A stretch of DNA of 20,912 nucleotides from Phycisphaerae bacterium (GCA_002684755.1 NYVS01000045.1:1-20912), one strand, 5' to 3'; shown: positions 1-8,229, counted from the first letter of the stretch. Numbers and translations: made by a program. The notes: a model not told the origin generated them from the letters alone.

Positions 1-674
1 GCATCGCCGATGATCTCCAAGGCGGGGTCGTAGAGCGATTTCAGATCGCAGGTCGCCAGACCCATCGTCGCGTGCCAGCCGCCCGCGAGGAACCCCTCCT
101 GGAAAACCTGCATCGCATGATTCCCCGCGACCTCGTCGCAGGGCAGATTGCAGGCCCCCACCACCACCGGCTCCCAGAACAATCGTCTTGCGTCCGCCGA
201 CTGCCCCGTCTCGTCGAGAAACGCTCCAAACGAACGATCGGCCCAGGCGTCCCGACCGGCGAATCCCATCTTGAGCAGACGTCGCATCGCCTGGCCCACG
301 AGGATCTTGGTGTCCGTCGAGAGCAGTCGCATGCGAAGGAACGAAGGGCCGAAATGCGCGGGCGCCGGCAACGGGGCGGGTCGCATCCGATCCGGTCGCC
401 GGGGCGGATTCGCCCACCAGGTCTCCGGATGCCATTCGATGCGGTCGGCCACCCCGAGACGCGCGTAGAGATCGAGGACGTTCGAGCAGCACCCCATGAC
501 CACGTGCTGGCAGTTGTCGAGCACCCGACCGGAGCGGGGATCCTCGAAACTCGTCGCCCGGCCCCCCAGCTTCCCACGGGTCTCGAGCACGATGGGCTTG
601 TAGCCGGATTCCGCGAGCCGGATCGACGCCGCGATGCCGGCGACGCCTCCGCCGATGATGACCACCCGCTTCAC
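1..674 (-). CDS. hpnE: Squalene-associated FAD-dependent desaturase HpnE (3' end outside window)
   Basis: Flavin-dependent amine-oxidase-fold enzyme. In the HpnCDE route it completes the reductive conversion of hydroxysqualene to squalene. The translated N-terminus begins MKRVVIIGGGVAGIAAS, a dinucleotide-binding Rossmann motif with GGG at residues 8-10 and G13. It is followed by LGGRATSF, the second FAD-contacting motif typical of phytoene desaturase and HpnE proteins. About 224 codons are present; the substrate and C-terminal FAD parts lie beyond the left edge. The start is GTG at 674. It overlaps the hpnD stop as GTGA, indicating translational coupling in an hpnC-hpnD-hpnE operon. A generic amine oxidase or carotenoid desaturase is the alternative, but the two upstream squalene-synthase-like genes make HpnE much more likely. 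Confidence 0.88.
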   Translation of the reverse strand, partial: MKRVVIIGGGVAGIAASIRLAESGYKPIVLETRGKLGGRATSFEDPRSGRVLDNCQHVVMGCCSNVLDLYARLGVADRIEWHPETWWANPPRRPDRMRPAPLPAPAHFGPSFLRMRLLSTDTKILVGQAMRRLLKMGFAGRDAWADRSFGAFLDETGQSADARRLFWEPVVVGACNLPCDEVAGNHAMQVFQEGFLAGGWHATMGLATCDLKSLYDPALEIIGD

Positions 675-1552
675 GACGCGACTCCACGGGCGAGCCGACG
701 CGCCCGCCAGGCGATGGTCATCTTCCGGATCGATCCGAGCCCGACCCGCGCCCGGACGACGCGACTCGGATCACGGTCGATGCGTTGCAGCAGTTCGTGG
801 TAGATCTGGGTCATCGCCCAGCTGGTCGCCCGGCATTCCGCATCGAGATGCGCATCCAGGCCGGCCGACGCGCGGAAGTACGCTTCGGCGTGCGCCACCT
901 GACCTCGAATGAAGTCGCGACAGCGGATCGGATCCCGCCACGCGAGCAGGCCGTCGATGTCGAGCCCCGCGGCCTCGAGTTCGTCCGCGGGCAGATAGGT
1001 CCGGCCACGCGCCCGATCCTCGCGCAGATCGCGAACGATGTTCGTCAGCTGGAACGCCTTGCCCCGATCGACCGCCATCCGATCGACGTCGGGACTTCCG
1101 TCGTGTCCCCAGACGCGGACGCAGATCAGGCCGACGGTGGAGGCGACCTGCCAGCAGAATCGTTCGAGCGCGTCCCGGTCGGCGCACGTCGTCCAGTCCA
1201 GATCGGCGTCCTGCCCGTCGATCATCGCGTCGAAGGGCGCTCGTTGGAGGGTGTGACGTCGGACGGTGTCGCCGAACGCCCGCCACCACGGGTCGGAATC
1301 GACCTCGCCCTCGAAGGCCCGATGCGTCCGGGCGCGGAAGGCGTCGAGTTCGAGCCGACGAGCGTCGACCGCCGCCCCGTCCTCGTCGGCGATGTCGTCG
1401 ACCTCCCGCATCCAGGCGTAGATCGCGTAGAGCGATGAACGCTTCGGCTCGGGCGTCAGACGCAGTCCGTACCAGAAGTTCCTGGCCCGGGACTTCACGA
1501 TCCGGCCGCAGGCGTCGTAGCCGCGGGCGAGTTCGAGATCCGACGAGGTCAT
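671..1552 (-). CDS. hpnD: Presqualene diphosphate synthase HpnD
   Basis: Isoprenoid synthase of the squalene/phytoene synthase family, 293 residues. HpnD condenses two farnesyl diphosphates to presqualene diphosphate. The first Asp-rich Mg-diphosphate motif is seen as VDDIADE (about residues 51-57). The second is NIVRDLREDRARGRTYLP (about 171-188), with Asp175 and Asp179 in place. The start ATG at 1552 overlaps the hpnC stop as ATGA, and the stop overlaps the hpnE start as GTGA, so all three genes are coupled. The open frame continues far upstream of 1552 inside hpnC, but homology begins just after the ATG (residues TSSDLELARGYDACGRIVKS). Assignment as HpnD rather than HpnC rests on position (second of the pair, next to hpnE) and on the complete second motif; individual biochemistry is inferred from the family. 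Confidence 0.9.
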   Translation of the reverse strand: MTSSDLELARGYDACGRIVKSRARNFWYGLRLTPEPKRSSLYAIYAWMREVDDIADEDGAAVDARRLELDAFRARTHRAFEGEVDSDPWWRAFGDTVRRHTLQRAPFDAMIDGQDADLDWTTCADRDALERFCWQVASTVGLICVRVWGHDGSPDVDRMAVDRGKAFQLTNIVRDLREDRARGRTYLPADELEAAGLDIDGLLAWRDPIRCRDFIRGQVAHAEAYFRASAGLDAHLDAECRATSWAMTQIYHELLQRIDRDPSRVVRARVGLGSIRKMTIAWRARRLARGVAS

Positions 1553-2535
1553 GCCATGGCCTCCACCTTCGACGTCGTCCGCCGGGAGGTCCGGGTGTTG
1601 GCCCAGGCCCGGAGAACGATCCCGAGCTTGGCGGTCAACCCCAGCGTCGGCCGGTGCAGCACCGTCTCGTAGTCCCAGTCCTCGATCGACCTGAGCACCC
1701 GGGCCCCGCCGTTCGCAAGGACCTCGATCACCGGTGCCGCCCTCGGACCGAGCGACTCCGGCAGCGATCCCCCCGCTTCGAACTTCTCCCAGGTCTTGTC
1801 GACGCAGGCCCGCACGAGCCCGCGCGATTCCTCGAGGAAGGTGTCGTCGCAGGCCCATCCCTGTTCCGCCGTCCGCCGGAAGCGGGCTTCGAAGTCCTCG
1901 ATCTCGATCGACTCCTTGGGGATGTAGATCCGATTCCGGTCGAGCAGGTCTCGACGCAGATCCTGCCAGTGATTCGTGAGTTGGAGCGCGGTGCAGATGG
2001 CGTCGGACCGTTCGAGTTGATCGGGCGTCGCGACCTCGTCGAGCAGGCGAAGGACGATCCGGCCGACCGGATCCGCGCTTCGCCGACAGTAGTCGAACAG
2101 CCCATCCCAGGTCTCGTAGCGATCGACGGTCTGGTCCTGCTCGAAGGCGGAGACGAGATCCTCGAACGGTCGCCGATCGAGCTGGAATCGCTCGATGGTC
2201 GGCTTCAGCGCCCGAAACACCCAGTGACGGGGCTCGCCCGCCCACGCCGCGTCGATCTCCGCCCGCCACCAACCAAGCAGTTCAAGGGCCCGTTGCGAAT
2301 CCCCGATCTCGTCACCGAGGTCGTCCGCCGTCCGGCAGAAGGCGTAGACCGCGGCGAAATCGTCCCGAACGTCGCGGGGCACCAGCCGGGTCAGGACCGA
2401 GAAGTTCTCCCGATGCGATCGGGCGAGCCGCCGGGCACGCGATCTCGCTTCGTCCACGGTGACCTTCGACCACCCGGAAACCGGGGCGTCGGGGCCGTTG
2501 AGCGCGAGATCTTCGTGGATGCGTCGGTCGGTCAT
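1549..2535 (-). CDS. hpnC: Hydroxysqualene synthase HpnC
   Basis: Squalene/phytoene-synthase-fold protein, 328 residues from ATG 2535. In the HpnCDE pathway it converts presqualene diphosphate to hydroxysqualene, which HpnE then reduces. Visible motifs are FCRTADDLGDE (first Asp-rich region) and LTNHWQDLRRDLLDRNRIYIP-like text about 120 residues later (second). It is the first gene of the minus-strand operon and ends in a 4-base ATGA overlap with hpnD. An in-frame GTG at 2568 would add 11 residues. I prefer 2535 because a -10-like TACACT ends only 2 bases before that GTG, so a transcript from it would begin inside the longer reading frame. The evidence for the start is weak, since neither site has a Shine-Dalgarno sequence. 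Confidence 0.88.
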   Translation of the reverse strand: MTDRRIHEDLALNGPDAPVSGWSKVTVDEARSRARRLARSHRENFSVLTRLVPRDVRDDFAAVYAFCRTADDLGDEIGDSQRALELLGWWRAEIDAAWAGEPRHWVFRALKPTIERFQLDRRPFEDLVSAFEQDQTVDRYETWDGLFDYCRRSADPVGRIVLRLLDEVATPDQLERSDAICTALQLTNHWQDLRRDLLDRNRIYIPKESIEIEDFEARFRRTAEQGWACDDTFLEESRGLVRACVDKTWEKFEAGGSLPESLGPRAAPVIEVLANGGARVLRSIEDWDYETVLHRPTLGLTAKLGIVLRAWANTRTSRRTTSKVEAMA

Positions 2536-2569
2536 CGCAGCGTCGGAACGGAGGGGCGGGATCGCCACG

Positions 2570-2575
2570 AGTGTA
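2570..2575 (-). promoter_or_regulatory. Candidate -10 element for hpnCDE
   Basis: TACACT, read on the minus strand, matches four of six bases of the sigma-70 -10 consensus. It would start transcription near 2563, about 28 bases before the ATG at 2535. No convincing -35 was found. This is a pattern match only. Confidence 0.35.
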
Positions 2576-2579
2576 TCCG

Positions 2580-2605
2580 GATTCCGGTGCCGACCCCCCG
2601 GAATC
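2580..2605. promoter_or_regulatory. Inverted repeat between divergent hpnC and ispH
   Basis: A perfect 8-base dyad, GATTCCGG and CCGGAATC, is separated by 10 bases. It lies between the two divergent -10 candidates (2570-2575 and 2626-2634). Position and symmetry fit an operator for a dimeric regulator acting on both isoprenoid operons. It could also be a chance repeat in GC-rich DNA. Confidence 0.4.
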
Positions 2606-2625
2606 GTCTACCGGAGATCGGGGAC

Positions 2626-2634
2626 TGCTACCAT
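2626..2634 (+). promoter_or_regulatory. Extended -10 promoter element for ispH-rlmN
   Basis: TGCTACCAT fits the extended -10 form TG-N-TANNAT. A start of transcription near 2641 would give a leader of about 38 bases to the ispH ATG. No good -35 lies 16-18 bases upstream, as expected for an extended -10 promoter. The identical nonamer stands upstream of the membrane-protein gene at 10320. Confidence 0.5.
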
Positions 2635-2678
2635 CCGCGTCGTTCATCTCGCTCGCCCCCCAGCCGGTCGCCTCTCCC

Positions 2679-3737
2679 ATGAAACTGATCCTCGCGAATC
2701 CCCGCGGCTTCTGCGCCGGCGTCAACATGGCGATCGCCGTGGTCGACGAGCTGCTCGAACTCTTCCCCGACGAGACCATCTGCGTCTACCACGAGATCGT
2801 CCACAACCGACACGTGGTCGATCGCTTCCGCGAACAGGGTGTGATCTTCGTCGAGTCGATCGAAGACGCACCCGACGGTGCGGTGGTCGTCTTCAGCGCC
2901 CACGGCGTCAGTCCGGCGATCCGCGAGGAGGCCGCCGATCGAAAGCTGGTCGCGATCGATGCGACCTGCCCGCTGGTCACCAAGGTCCACGCGGAGGCCA
3001 TCCGCTACGCGAAGCGAGGCTGGCAGATCGTCCTCGTCGGTCACGCCGACCACCAGGAGGTGATCGGAACCAGAGGCGAGGCGCCGGATTCGATCCAGAT
3101 CGTGGAGACGCCCGCCGACATCCCCGACCTCCGAATCGACGATCCCGAGAAGCTCGTCTACCTGACCCAGACCACGCTCTCCACCGACGACGCGAACGTG
3201 GTGATCAATGCCTTGAAGGAGGCGATCCCCACGATCAAGGCGCCGCCGAGCGAGGACATCTGCTACGCGACGACGAATCGCCAGAACGCGGTCCGGGCCA
3301 TCGCGCCGGACTGCGACCTCGTGCTCGTGGTCGGCAGTCGAAACAGTTCGAACAGCGTCCGCCTCACCGAGATCTCGCAGAACGTGGGCACGCCGGCCCG
3401 CCTGCTCGACGACAAGAGCGAGATCGTCGATGGATGGTTCGACGGCGTCGAGACGGTCCTCATCACCGCGGGGGCGAGCGCCCCGGAGGATCTCGTGAAC
3501 GATCTCGTCCTCCACCTGATCGAGGCCCATGGCGGCGAAGTAGAACAGCGGGACATCGATCGGGAGACGATCGTCTTCGGCCTCCCCGGCTCGCTGAAAC
3601 AATTGATGCGAAGCCGCGGCATCGATCCCGGAGAGCGGACCATCACCGTGGACGGGGCCGGCGACCTCGATCGCCTGCTCGACGAACACGGCATTCCGCA
3701 CCGGACGATCGACCTCACGATCGGCGCGTCCGAATGA
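2679..3737 (+). CDS. ispH: 4-hydroxy-3-methylbut-2-enyl diphosphate reductase
   Basis: Last enzyme of the MEP pathway. It is a [4Fe-4S] protein that reduces HMBPP to IPP and DMAPP. The 352-residue product has the three cluster cysteines at C12 (NPRGFCAGV), C97 (DATCPLV) and C195 (DICYATTN). The substrate histidines are H42, H75 (SAHG) and H122 (VGHADHQEVIGT), with the catalytic Glu at 127 and TQTTLS at about 164-169. The open frame extends upstream to 2571, but the family begins at MKLILANPRGF, so ATG 2679 is chosen. The C-terminus runs about 40 residues past the IVFGLPGSL segment where many homologues end. The stop overlaps the rlmN start (ATGA). Divergent hpnCDE consumes the isoprenoid product further downstream, a sensible pairing. 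Confidence 0.96.
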   Translation: MKLILANPRGFCAGVNMAIAVVDELLELFPDETICVYHEIVHNRHVVDRFREQGVIFVESIEDAPDGAVVVFSAHGVSPAIREEAADRKLVAIDATCPLVTKVHAEAIRYAKRGWQIVLVGHADHQEVIGTRGEAPDSIQIVETPADIPDLRIDDPEKLVYLTQTTLSTDDANVVINALKEAIPTIKAPPSEDICYATTNRQNAVRAIAPDCDLVLVVGSRNSSNSVRLTEISQNVGTPARLLDDKSEIVDGWFDGVETVLITAGASAPEDLVNDLVLHLIEAHGGEVEQRDIDRETIVFGLPGSLKQLMRSRGIDPGERTITVDGAGDLDRLLDEHGIPHRTIDLTIGASE

Positions 3738-4879
3738 GCGACGCGGCCTCGACGTCGCCGGAGCGACGCGGATCGAGCATCTTCGACCAGGATCCGGAAT
3801 CGCTCCGCCAGTGGGCGGCCGAACACGATCTCCCCCGCTACCTGGGCGACCAGGTGCTTCGCTGGGTTCACGAGCGTGGCGTGATCGATCCGAAGCTCAT
3901 GAGCGACGTCTCCCGCCGAGGTCGCGAGCTGCTTCTCGAGTCGTTTCGATTCGGCGAGGCCGTCGAACTCGCGGCCCCGGTCGCGAGCGACGGCACCCGG
4001 AAGATCCTGCTCGGCTGGCCGGATCCCGACGAAGCGACCGAGGGGTCGCTTCCCGTGCTCGGCCAGGAACCCGAGAAGCAGACCGAATGCGTGATGATCC
4101 CCACCGAGGATCGGCGAACCGCCTGCATCTCGAGCCAGGTCGGCTGTCCCGTCGGCTGCCGCTTCTGCGCGAGCGGACTGGGCGGCCTCGAAGGGAATCT
4201 CACGCGAGGCCGGATCGTCGAACAGGCCTGGCGACTCGGTCGCCTTCCCGACTCGGGACGGGTCACCAACGTCGTCTTCATGGGCATGGGCGAGCCCCTC
4301 GCCAACCTGTCGGCGGTGACCGACGCGATTCGAACGCTGCATGCCCCGTGGGGTCTCGGGATCTCTGCGCGGCGGATCACCGTCTCGACCGTGGGCCTGC
4401 CCGCGGCGATCCGGAAGTTCTCGACCTTCGATCTTCCGGTGACGCTGGCCCTCAGCCTGCATGCGCCGAACGACGATCTCCGCCGGGAGATCATTCCGTG
4501 GGCGACCTATTCCACGGTGCCCGAACTGCTCGAAGCGTGTCAGGAGTACTTCCGTCGTTCAGGACGCGAGATCACGGTGGAGTACATCCTGCTCGGCGGA
4601 TTCAACGACCGGGTCGAACACGCCCGCGAACTCGCCGCCCATGCGGGCCGACTTCGGTGCAACGTGAACCTGATCCGGTACAACGAGGTGGCGGGCCTTC
4701 CCTTCCAGCGCCCGTCCTCCGACGACGTGCATCGATTCCAGGCGGAACTTCGACGCCGAGGGGTGAACGCCCACATCCGCGCGAGCCGGGGACGGGACAT
4801 CGCGGCGGCGTGCGGCCAGCTTCGACATGAACGCCGCCAGGGCGGACGCGATGCGCACGCGACGTGCAGCACCGACTGA
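3734..4879 (+). CDS. rlmN: Dual-specificity 23S rRNA/tRNA adenine-C2 methyltransferase RlmN
   Basis: Radical-SAM enzyme that methylates C2 of A2503 in 23S rRNA and A37 in some tRNAs. The 381-residue protein carries the CX3CX2C cluster motif as CPVGCRFC (C138, C142, C145). The two catalytic cysteines of the ping-pong mechanism are seen as C131 (TACISSQVGC) and C360 (DIAAACGQLR), with Glu119 in QTECVMIP. The GEPL motif (residues 186-189) and SLHAPND (241-247) are also present. The start ATG at 3734 overlaps the ispH stop, and about 15 polar residues precede the family's helical N-terminal domain. Past the catalytic Cys360 there is a short basic tail of about 20 residues. The gene converges on the oxidoreductase-like gene with only 5 bases between stop codons. 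Confidence 0.96.
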   Translation: MSDAASTSPERRGSSIFDQDPESLRQWAAEHDLPRYLGDQVLRWVHERGVIDPKLMSDVSRRGRELLLESFRFGEAVELAAPVASDGTRKILLGWPDPDEATEGSLPVLGQEPEKQTECVMIPTEDRRTACISSQVGCPVGCRFCASGLGGLEGNLTRGRIVEQAWRLGRLPDSGRVTNVVFMGMGEPLANLSAVTDAIRTLHAPWGLGISARRITVSTVGLPAAIRKFSTFDLPVTLALSLHAPNDDLRREIIPWATYSTVPELLEACQEYFRRSGREITVEYILLGGFNDRVEHARELAAHAGRLRCNVNLIRYNEVAGLPFQRPSSDDVHRFQAELRRRGVNAHIRASRGRDIAAACGQLRHERRQGGRDAHATCSTD

Positions 4880-4890
4880 TCCGGTCAGTC
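4874..4890. terminator. Symmetric hairpin spanning two convergent stop codons
   Basis: GACTGA-TCCGG-TCAGTC is a perfect 6-base stem with a 5-base loop. The left arm contains the rlmN stop (4877-4879). The right arm contains the stop of the minus-strand gene (4885-4887). It could be a bidirectional terminator, but no T-tract follows on either strand. Confidence 0.35.
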
Positions 4891-7800
4891 CGTTTCGCGG
4901 CCCAGCCGCACCAGCACCGAAACCGAGGTCTCGTGCAACCGTCCGTCGGACGCGAGGTCGTGCCACGCCCGAAGCACGGTGGACCAGCGGGCGTAGGCGA
5001 TCGGATCACCGATCTCCCGGATCGCCCGGTCGATGCCGCTTTCGATCGCGACGCGACGAGCCCTCGATTCCCGATCCCCGCGGCGGGATTCGGGAACGAA
5101 CCGACCGATCTTCGCGATGATCGGCGGCAGCCAGTCGCGAACCGGAATCTCCGCCCGCATCCTCCGGTCGAACGCCACCAGGTCGACGCGGGCGAGGTAG
5201 ACCCGTTCGATCCGGTCACCACGGGCGCGTCGCACCCCGAGTCGTCGTCGAAGACGCCGACGGTGATCCAGACTGCTCGCAGCGACCGCGAGCGCGAAGA
5301 CGTCCCGAGCCAGCATCGCCTCGCCGAGCGGGAGGATCGCGAACCGCGTCAGTTCCCGACCGGTATCGCCCCGGTCGGCGGCGTGGAGCTGGCCGATCCG
5401 GTCGAGGTACTGATCGACGAGGGCCCGGCCGCCCCGCCGGAACAGGCTCGCGACGGCGAGCAGCAGATCGTCGAGCGCCACGCGTCCGGCCTCGGTCTCG
5501 AGCAGGCCGGGGACCGTCTCGAGGAGACGCTGGATCCGCTGATCGAGCCAGCGGGCGGACGTGTTTCCGCGATGCAGACGCGTCTCCAGCACGATCTCCC
5601 GCCGACGCCGAGCGAACGGTTCGATGCTCGCCGAGGTCGATCCCCCGCCGGCCTGCGGCGATGCGGCCAGCAGTCGACCGAACCGGAACGCCTCGCCGGT
5701 GCGACCGAATCCGACCCGTTCGAGTCGCTGCGCGGCCTCGGTGATCGCCTCGAGCGAGACGGGCACGAGCCCCCGCTGGTAGGCGATCCCCGTCAGCACC
5801 ACGTCGAGCAGGCGACGATTGCCGAACTGCTGGATGACCCTCGAGAGGAAGGCGTCGACCAGGTCGTCGGGCGTTCCACAGTGTCGCGCCGCTTCGGACT
5901 GCAGCGTCGCCGCCACGTCGGGAACGGACGCCCGCTCGTCCGGCGGAGACTCGGTGTTCGCGACGAGGGCGGTTCGCCCCGGCGTCGCGACCCGGAGTTC
6001 GGGGTCGGTCGCGATCGCCCGCAGCGTCTCGATCGGATCGACGCCGAGCACCACATCGGCCTCTCCCGGTGGGATCGACGGAACCAGCGTGTCGACGACG
6101 TCCTCCCGGGCCGGTCGCGTGAACAGCACCTGCGACCACGCGGATGGATTCGAGGAACGGGCGGCGCCGAGGTTGGCGAGTCGGACGTCGAAGCCCATGA
6201 TCCGCCCGGCGAGCGACACGAGACTCGCCGCACCGCCCGGCGAGACGCCACGCACGCCGGCGACGTGGAAACGCCACCGACCTCGCCCCCGATGTCGAAG
6301 GGTCGGCACGGTGATGCCGAGATCCTGCGGCAAGGGGGTGGCGACCTGGGGACTCCGCTGCCGGACGAGTTCGGTGATCTCGAGCAGCCGGCCGACCCGG
6401 AGGACGAACGATCGCCGAAGCCGGCTTCGCACCGGTTCGAAGCGGTACCGGCCCTCGACATCGTCCGGCCGCGGAAGCGAACTGTCGACGGTGGGCTCCG
6501 CGAACGGCCGGACGCCGCAGGCGTCGTCGATCCTGGTCTTCACCCGCAGGAGCGGTGAATACCCGAGCCGGTCGATCTCCTCGAGATCGCGGGCGACGCC
6601 TTTTTCGCGGCGACGGACCACCAGGACCGAGGGGTGGACGGCCCGGACCGCCTCGCCGATGTCCTTCCGCAGCGACACTTCGTCCGCGACGTCGAGGAGA
6701 CGGACCTGCGCGGGGTTCTCGCCTGCAGTGGGAATCGCGGCGGACAGGAGGCGCACGGCGTCGAGTTCGTCGCCGCCACCGTCGTCGACGAGAATCGTGA
6801 CCCAGGGACGTCCGAGGTCCCGGGCCGCGGCGAGCAGCACCGCCTCCTCGAGCAGCCGTCGACGTTCCACGATCTCGACCGCGACGACGCGACCGGTGAA
6901 TCCCGCCGGTGGACGACCGTTGATCGCCAGTGCGAGCGGCTCCTCGCCCTCCTCGACGACCCGACGCAGCATCCGGTCGGCGGAGACGGAGGCCCGTCGA
7001 ACCGTCTGCAGCAGTCCTCGACCGACCTGCCCGCTCCGCACCGGCACCAGTCGTGACGGGTCTTCGGCGTCGGGAGCGGATTCGAACGACTCGCTTCCGG
7101 GAAGCTCGAGCGTCGGCCGGATCTCCAGCAGGACGTCGCGAAGCTTCGTGGCGAGCGTGGACGGATCGCTCGCGTCACCCGGTTCGATGACCGCGTCGCT
7201 GCTGCCGGGGACGCGTCGCCACGCGACCTCCGCGACGATCTCGCCGCGACGCCGCAGTCGTTCCGCGATCTCGATCACCGGCGCGGCGAGCAGTCCGGGC
7301 CGGGTCTCGATCACGAGGACCGTGCGGGAACGAGTGAGCAGACGTTCGATCAGGGAGACGTCGAGCGGATTGACGAGTCCGACGTGGATCGCGGGGACCC
7401 GTCCGGTGAGACGGGTCTCTTCGAGGATGTGACGAACCGAGCGGGACGCGAGGCCGGAAGCCACGATCGCGACCGTCTCCCGTTCTCCGGGACTCGGCAT
7501 TCCGGTCGCCGAATCGAGTTCGAGACGACGTCCCAGTCGAGTGAGATCCTCGCCGCCGGTCAGCCTCGGACCACGCCGCCGCCGCAACGAGGCCGCGGTG
7601 TCGATGGTCTCGACGATCCGGTTGGCCCGGACCGTGATGGTGACCGCCACGGACAGCAGTGACGCGTCGACGACGATCGCGGCCGGTCCGTCGGACACGT
7701 CGGCGAGTCGCGCGGCGTGTTCGATCTTCAAGCGGAGGTCGTCGAGGTCGGTGGTCTCGAGCACCGGGATTCCGAGACCGGCGAGCAGGGATCGTGCCGG

Positions 7801-8217
7801 GGTTCCGGGCGCCGACTCCGGATCGTCCACCGCGATCACGACCAGTCCACGGCGGGCCGCGTCGCCGCCACGGCCGATCGCGTCGACGGCCCGGGGAATC
7901 TCGTGGGTGGCGACGATCGCGACCGCGGCCCCCCGATCCGCGAGGCGTCCCGCCTCGACGAGCCGTCGCTCCGGACTTCGTCGAGCGACGAAGGCGAGCC
8001 GATGTCGATTCAACACCCGGGCGATCACCGGATCCTCCGAGGCCGCGAGCAGGCGATCGAACGCCCCGCCCACGTCGACGAGCAGCCCGCCGATCACCAC
8101 CTCGGATTCCAGCACGCTCTTGAGCACGACCGCCGGCGCGTCCATGAGCTCACGCCCCTCGGCGCGGTCGAACACCTCGGCGTCGACGATCGGGGAGCGT
8201 CTCGGGGCTTCCAGCAC
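4885..8217 (-). CDS. Degenerate fused indolepyruvate:ferredoxin oxidoreductase-like protein (likely cofactor-less)
   Basis: An 1110-residue protein whose domain order follows fused indolepyruvate:ferredoxin oxidoreductases. Residues about 19-195 resemble the pyrimidine-binding domain (VVIAVDDPESAPGTP and AGLGIPVLETTDLDD). Residues 247-332 resemble domain II (VAIVASGLASRSV, HVGLVNPLDVSLIE, VLVIETRPGL). Residues 440-536 look like a shortened diphosphate-binding domain, 648-855 like the gamma domain (FHVAGVRGVSPGGAASLVSL, EADVVLGVDPIETLRA, GRTALVANTESPP), and 885-1105 like the C-terminal DUF6537-type helical region. The key motifs are missing: where the family has GDS-type metal-diphosphate residues this protein reads VVAVEIVERRRLLEEAV (444-460), there is no CPGCPHR-type segment, and only two cysteines occur (C567, C780), so no [4Fe-4S] cluster can be housed as in the family. 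The frame is intact over 3.3 kb, arguing for a selected function, perhaps structural or regulatory. The start is GTG 8217, 6 bases after a -10-like TACAAT. Function unknown; homology is judged by eye. Confidence 0.65.
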   Translation of the reverse strand: MLEAPRRSPIVDAEVFDRAEGRELMDAPAVVLKSVLESEVVIGGLLVDVGGAFDRLLAASEDPVIARVLNRHRLAFVARRSPERRLVEAGRLADRGAAVAIVATHEIPRAVDAIGRGGDAARRGLVVIAVDDPESAPGTPARSLLAGLGIPVLETTDLDDLRLKIEHAARLADVSDGPAAIVVDASLLSVAVTITVRANRIVETIDTAASLRRRRGPRLTGGEDLTRLGRRLELDSATGMPSPGERETVAIVASGLASRSVRHILEETRLTGRVPAIHVGLVNPLDVSLIERLLTRSRTVLVIETRPGLLAAPVIEIAERLRRRGEIVAEVAWRRVPGSSDAVIEPGDASDPSTLATKLRDVLLEIRPTLELPGSESFESAPDAEDPSRLVPVRSGQVGRGLLQTVRRASVSADRMLRRVVEEGEEPLALAINGRPPAGFTGRVVAVEIVERRRLLEEAVLLAAARDLGRPWVTILVDDGGGDELDAVRLLSAAIPTAGENPAQVRLLDVADEVSLRKDIGEAVRAVHPSVLVVRRREKGVARDLEEIDRLGYSPLLRVKTRIDDACGVRPFAEPTVDSSLPRPDDVEGRYRFEPVRSRLRRSFVLRVGRLLEITELVRQRSPQVATPLPQDLGITVPTLRHRGRGRWRFHVAGVRGVSPGGAASLVSLAGRIMGFDVRLANLGAARSSNPSAWSQVLFTRPAREDVVDTLVPSIPPGEADVVLGVDPIETLRAIATDPELRVATPGRTALVANTESPPDERASVPDVAATLQSEAARHCGTPDDLVDAFLSRVIQQFGNRRLLDVVLTGIAYQRGLVPVSLEAITEAAQRLERVGFGRTGEAFRFGRLLAASPQAGGGSTSASIEPFARRRREIVLETRLHRGNTSARWLDQRIQRLLETVPGLLETEAGRVALDDLLLAVASLFRRGGRALVDQYLDRIGQLHAADRGDTGRELTRFAILPLGEAMLARDVFALAVAASSLDHRRRLRRRLGVRRARGDRIERVYLARVDLVAFDRRMRAEIPVRDWLPPIIAKIGRFVPESRRGDRESRARRVAIESGIDRAIREIGDPIAYARWSTVLRAWHDLASDGRLHETSVSVLVRLGRETD

Positions 8218-8223
8218 GGCTTG

Positions 8224-8229
8224 ATTGTA
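8224..8229 (-). promoter_or_regulatory. Candidate -10 element for the oxidoreductase-like gene
   Basis: TACAAT on the minus strand lies in the 28-base gap after the HAD phosphatase stop. It is 6 bases before the GTG at 8217, so transcription from it would yield a leaderless message. There is no Shine-Dalgarno sequence in the gap. No good -35 is seen. Confidence 0.42.

Noticed and set aside
2628..3701. A 357-residue minus-strand frame opposite ispH
   Set aside because: It mirrors ispH codons and shows no domain; ispH on the plus strand has all its catalytic residues.
4864..7432. Long open frames on the plus strand (about 540-560 residues) opposite the oxidoreductase-like gene
   Set aside because: They are antisense shadows in GC-rich DNA: Arg/Ser/Pro-rich, without motifs, while the minus-strand frame shows recognisable domains.
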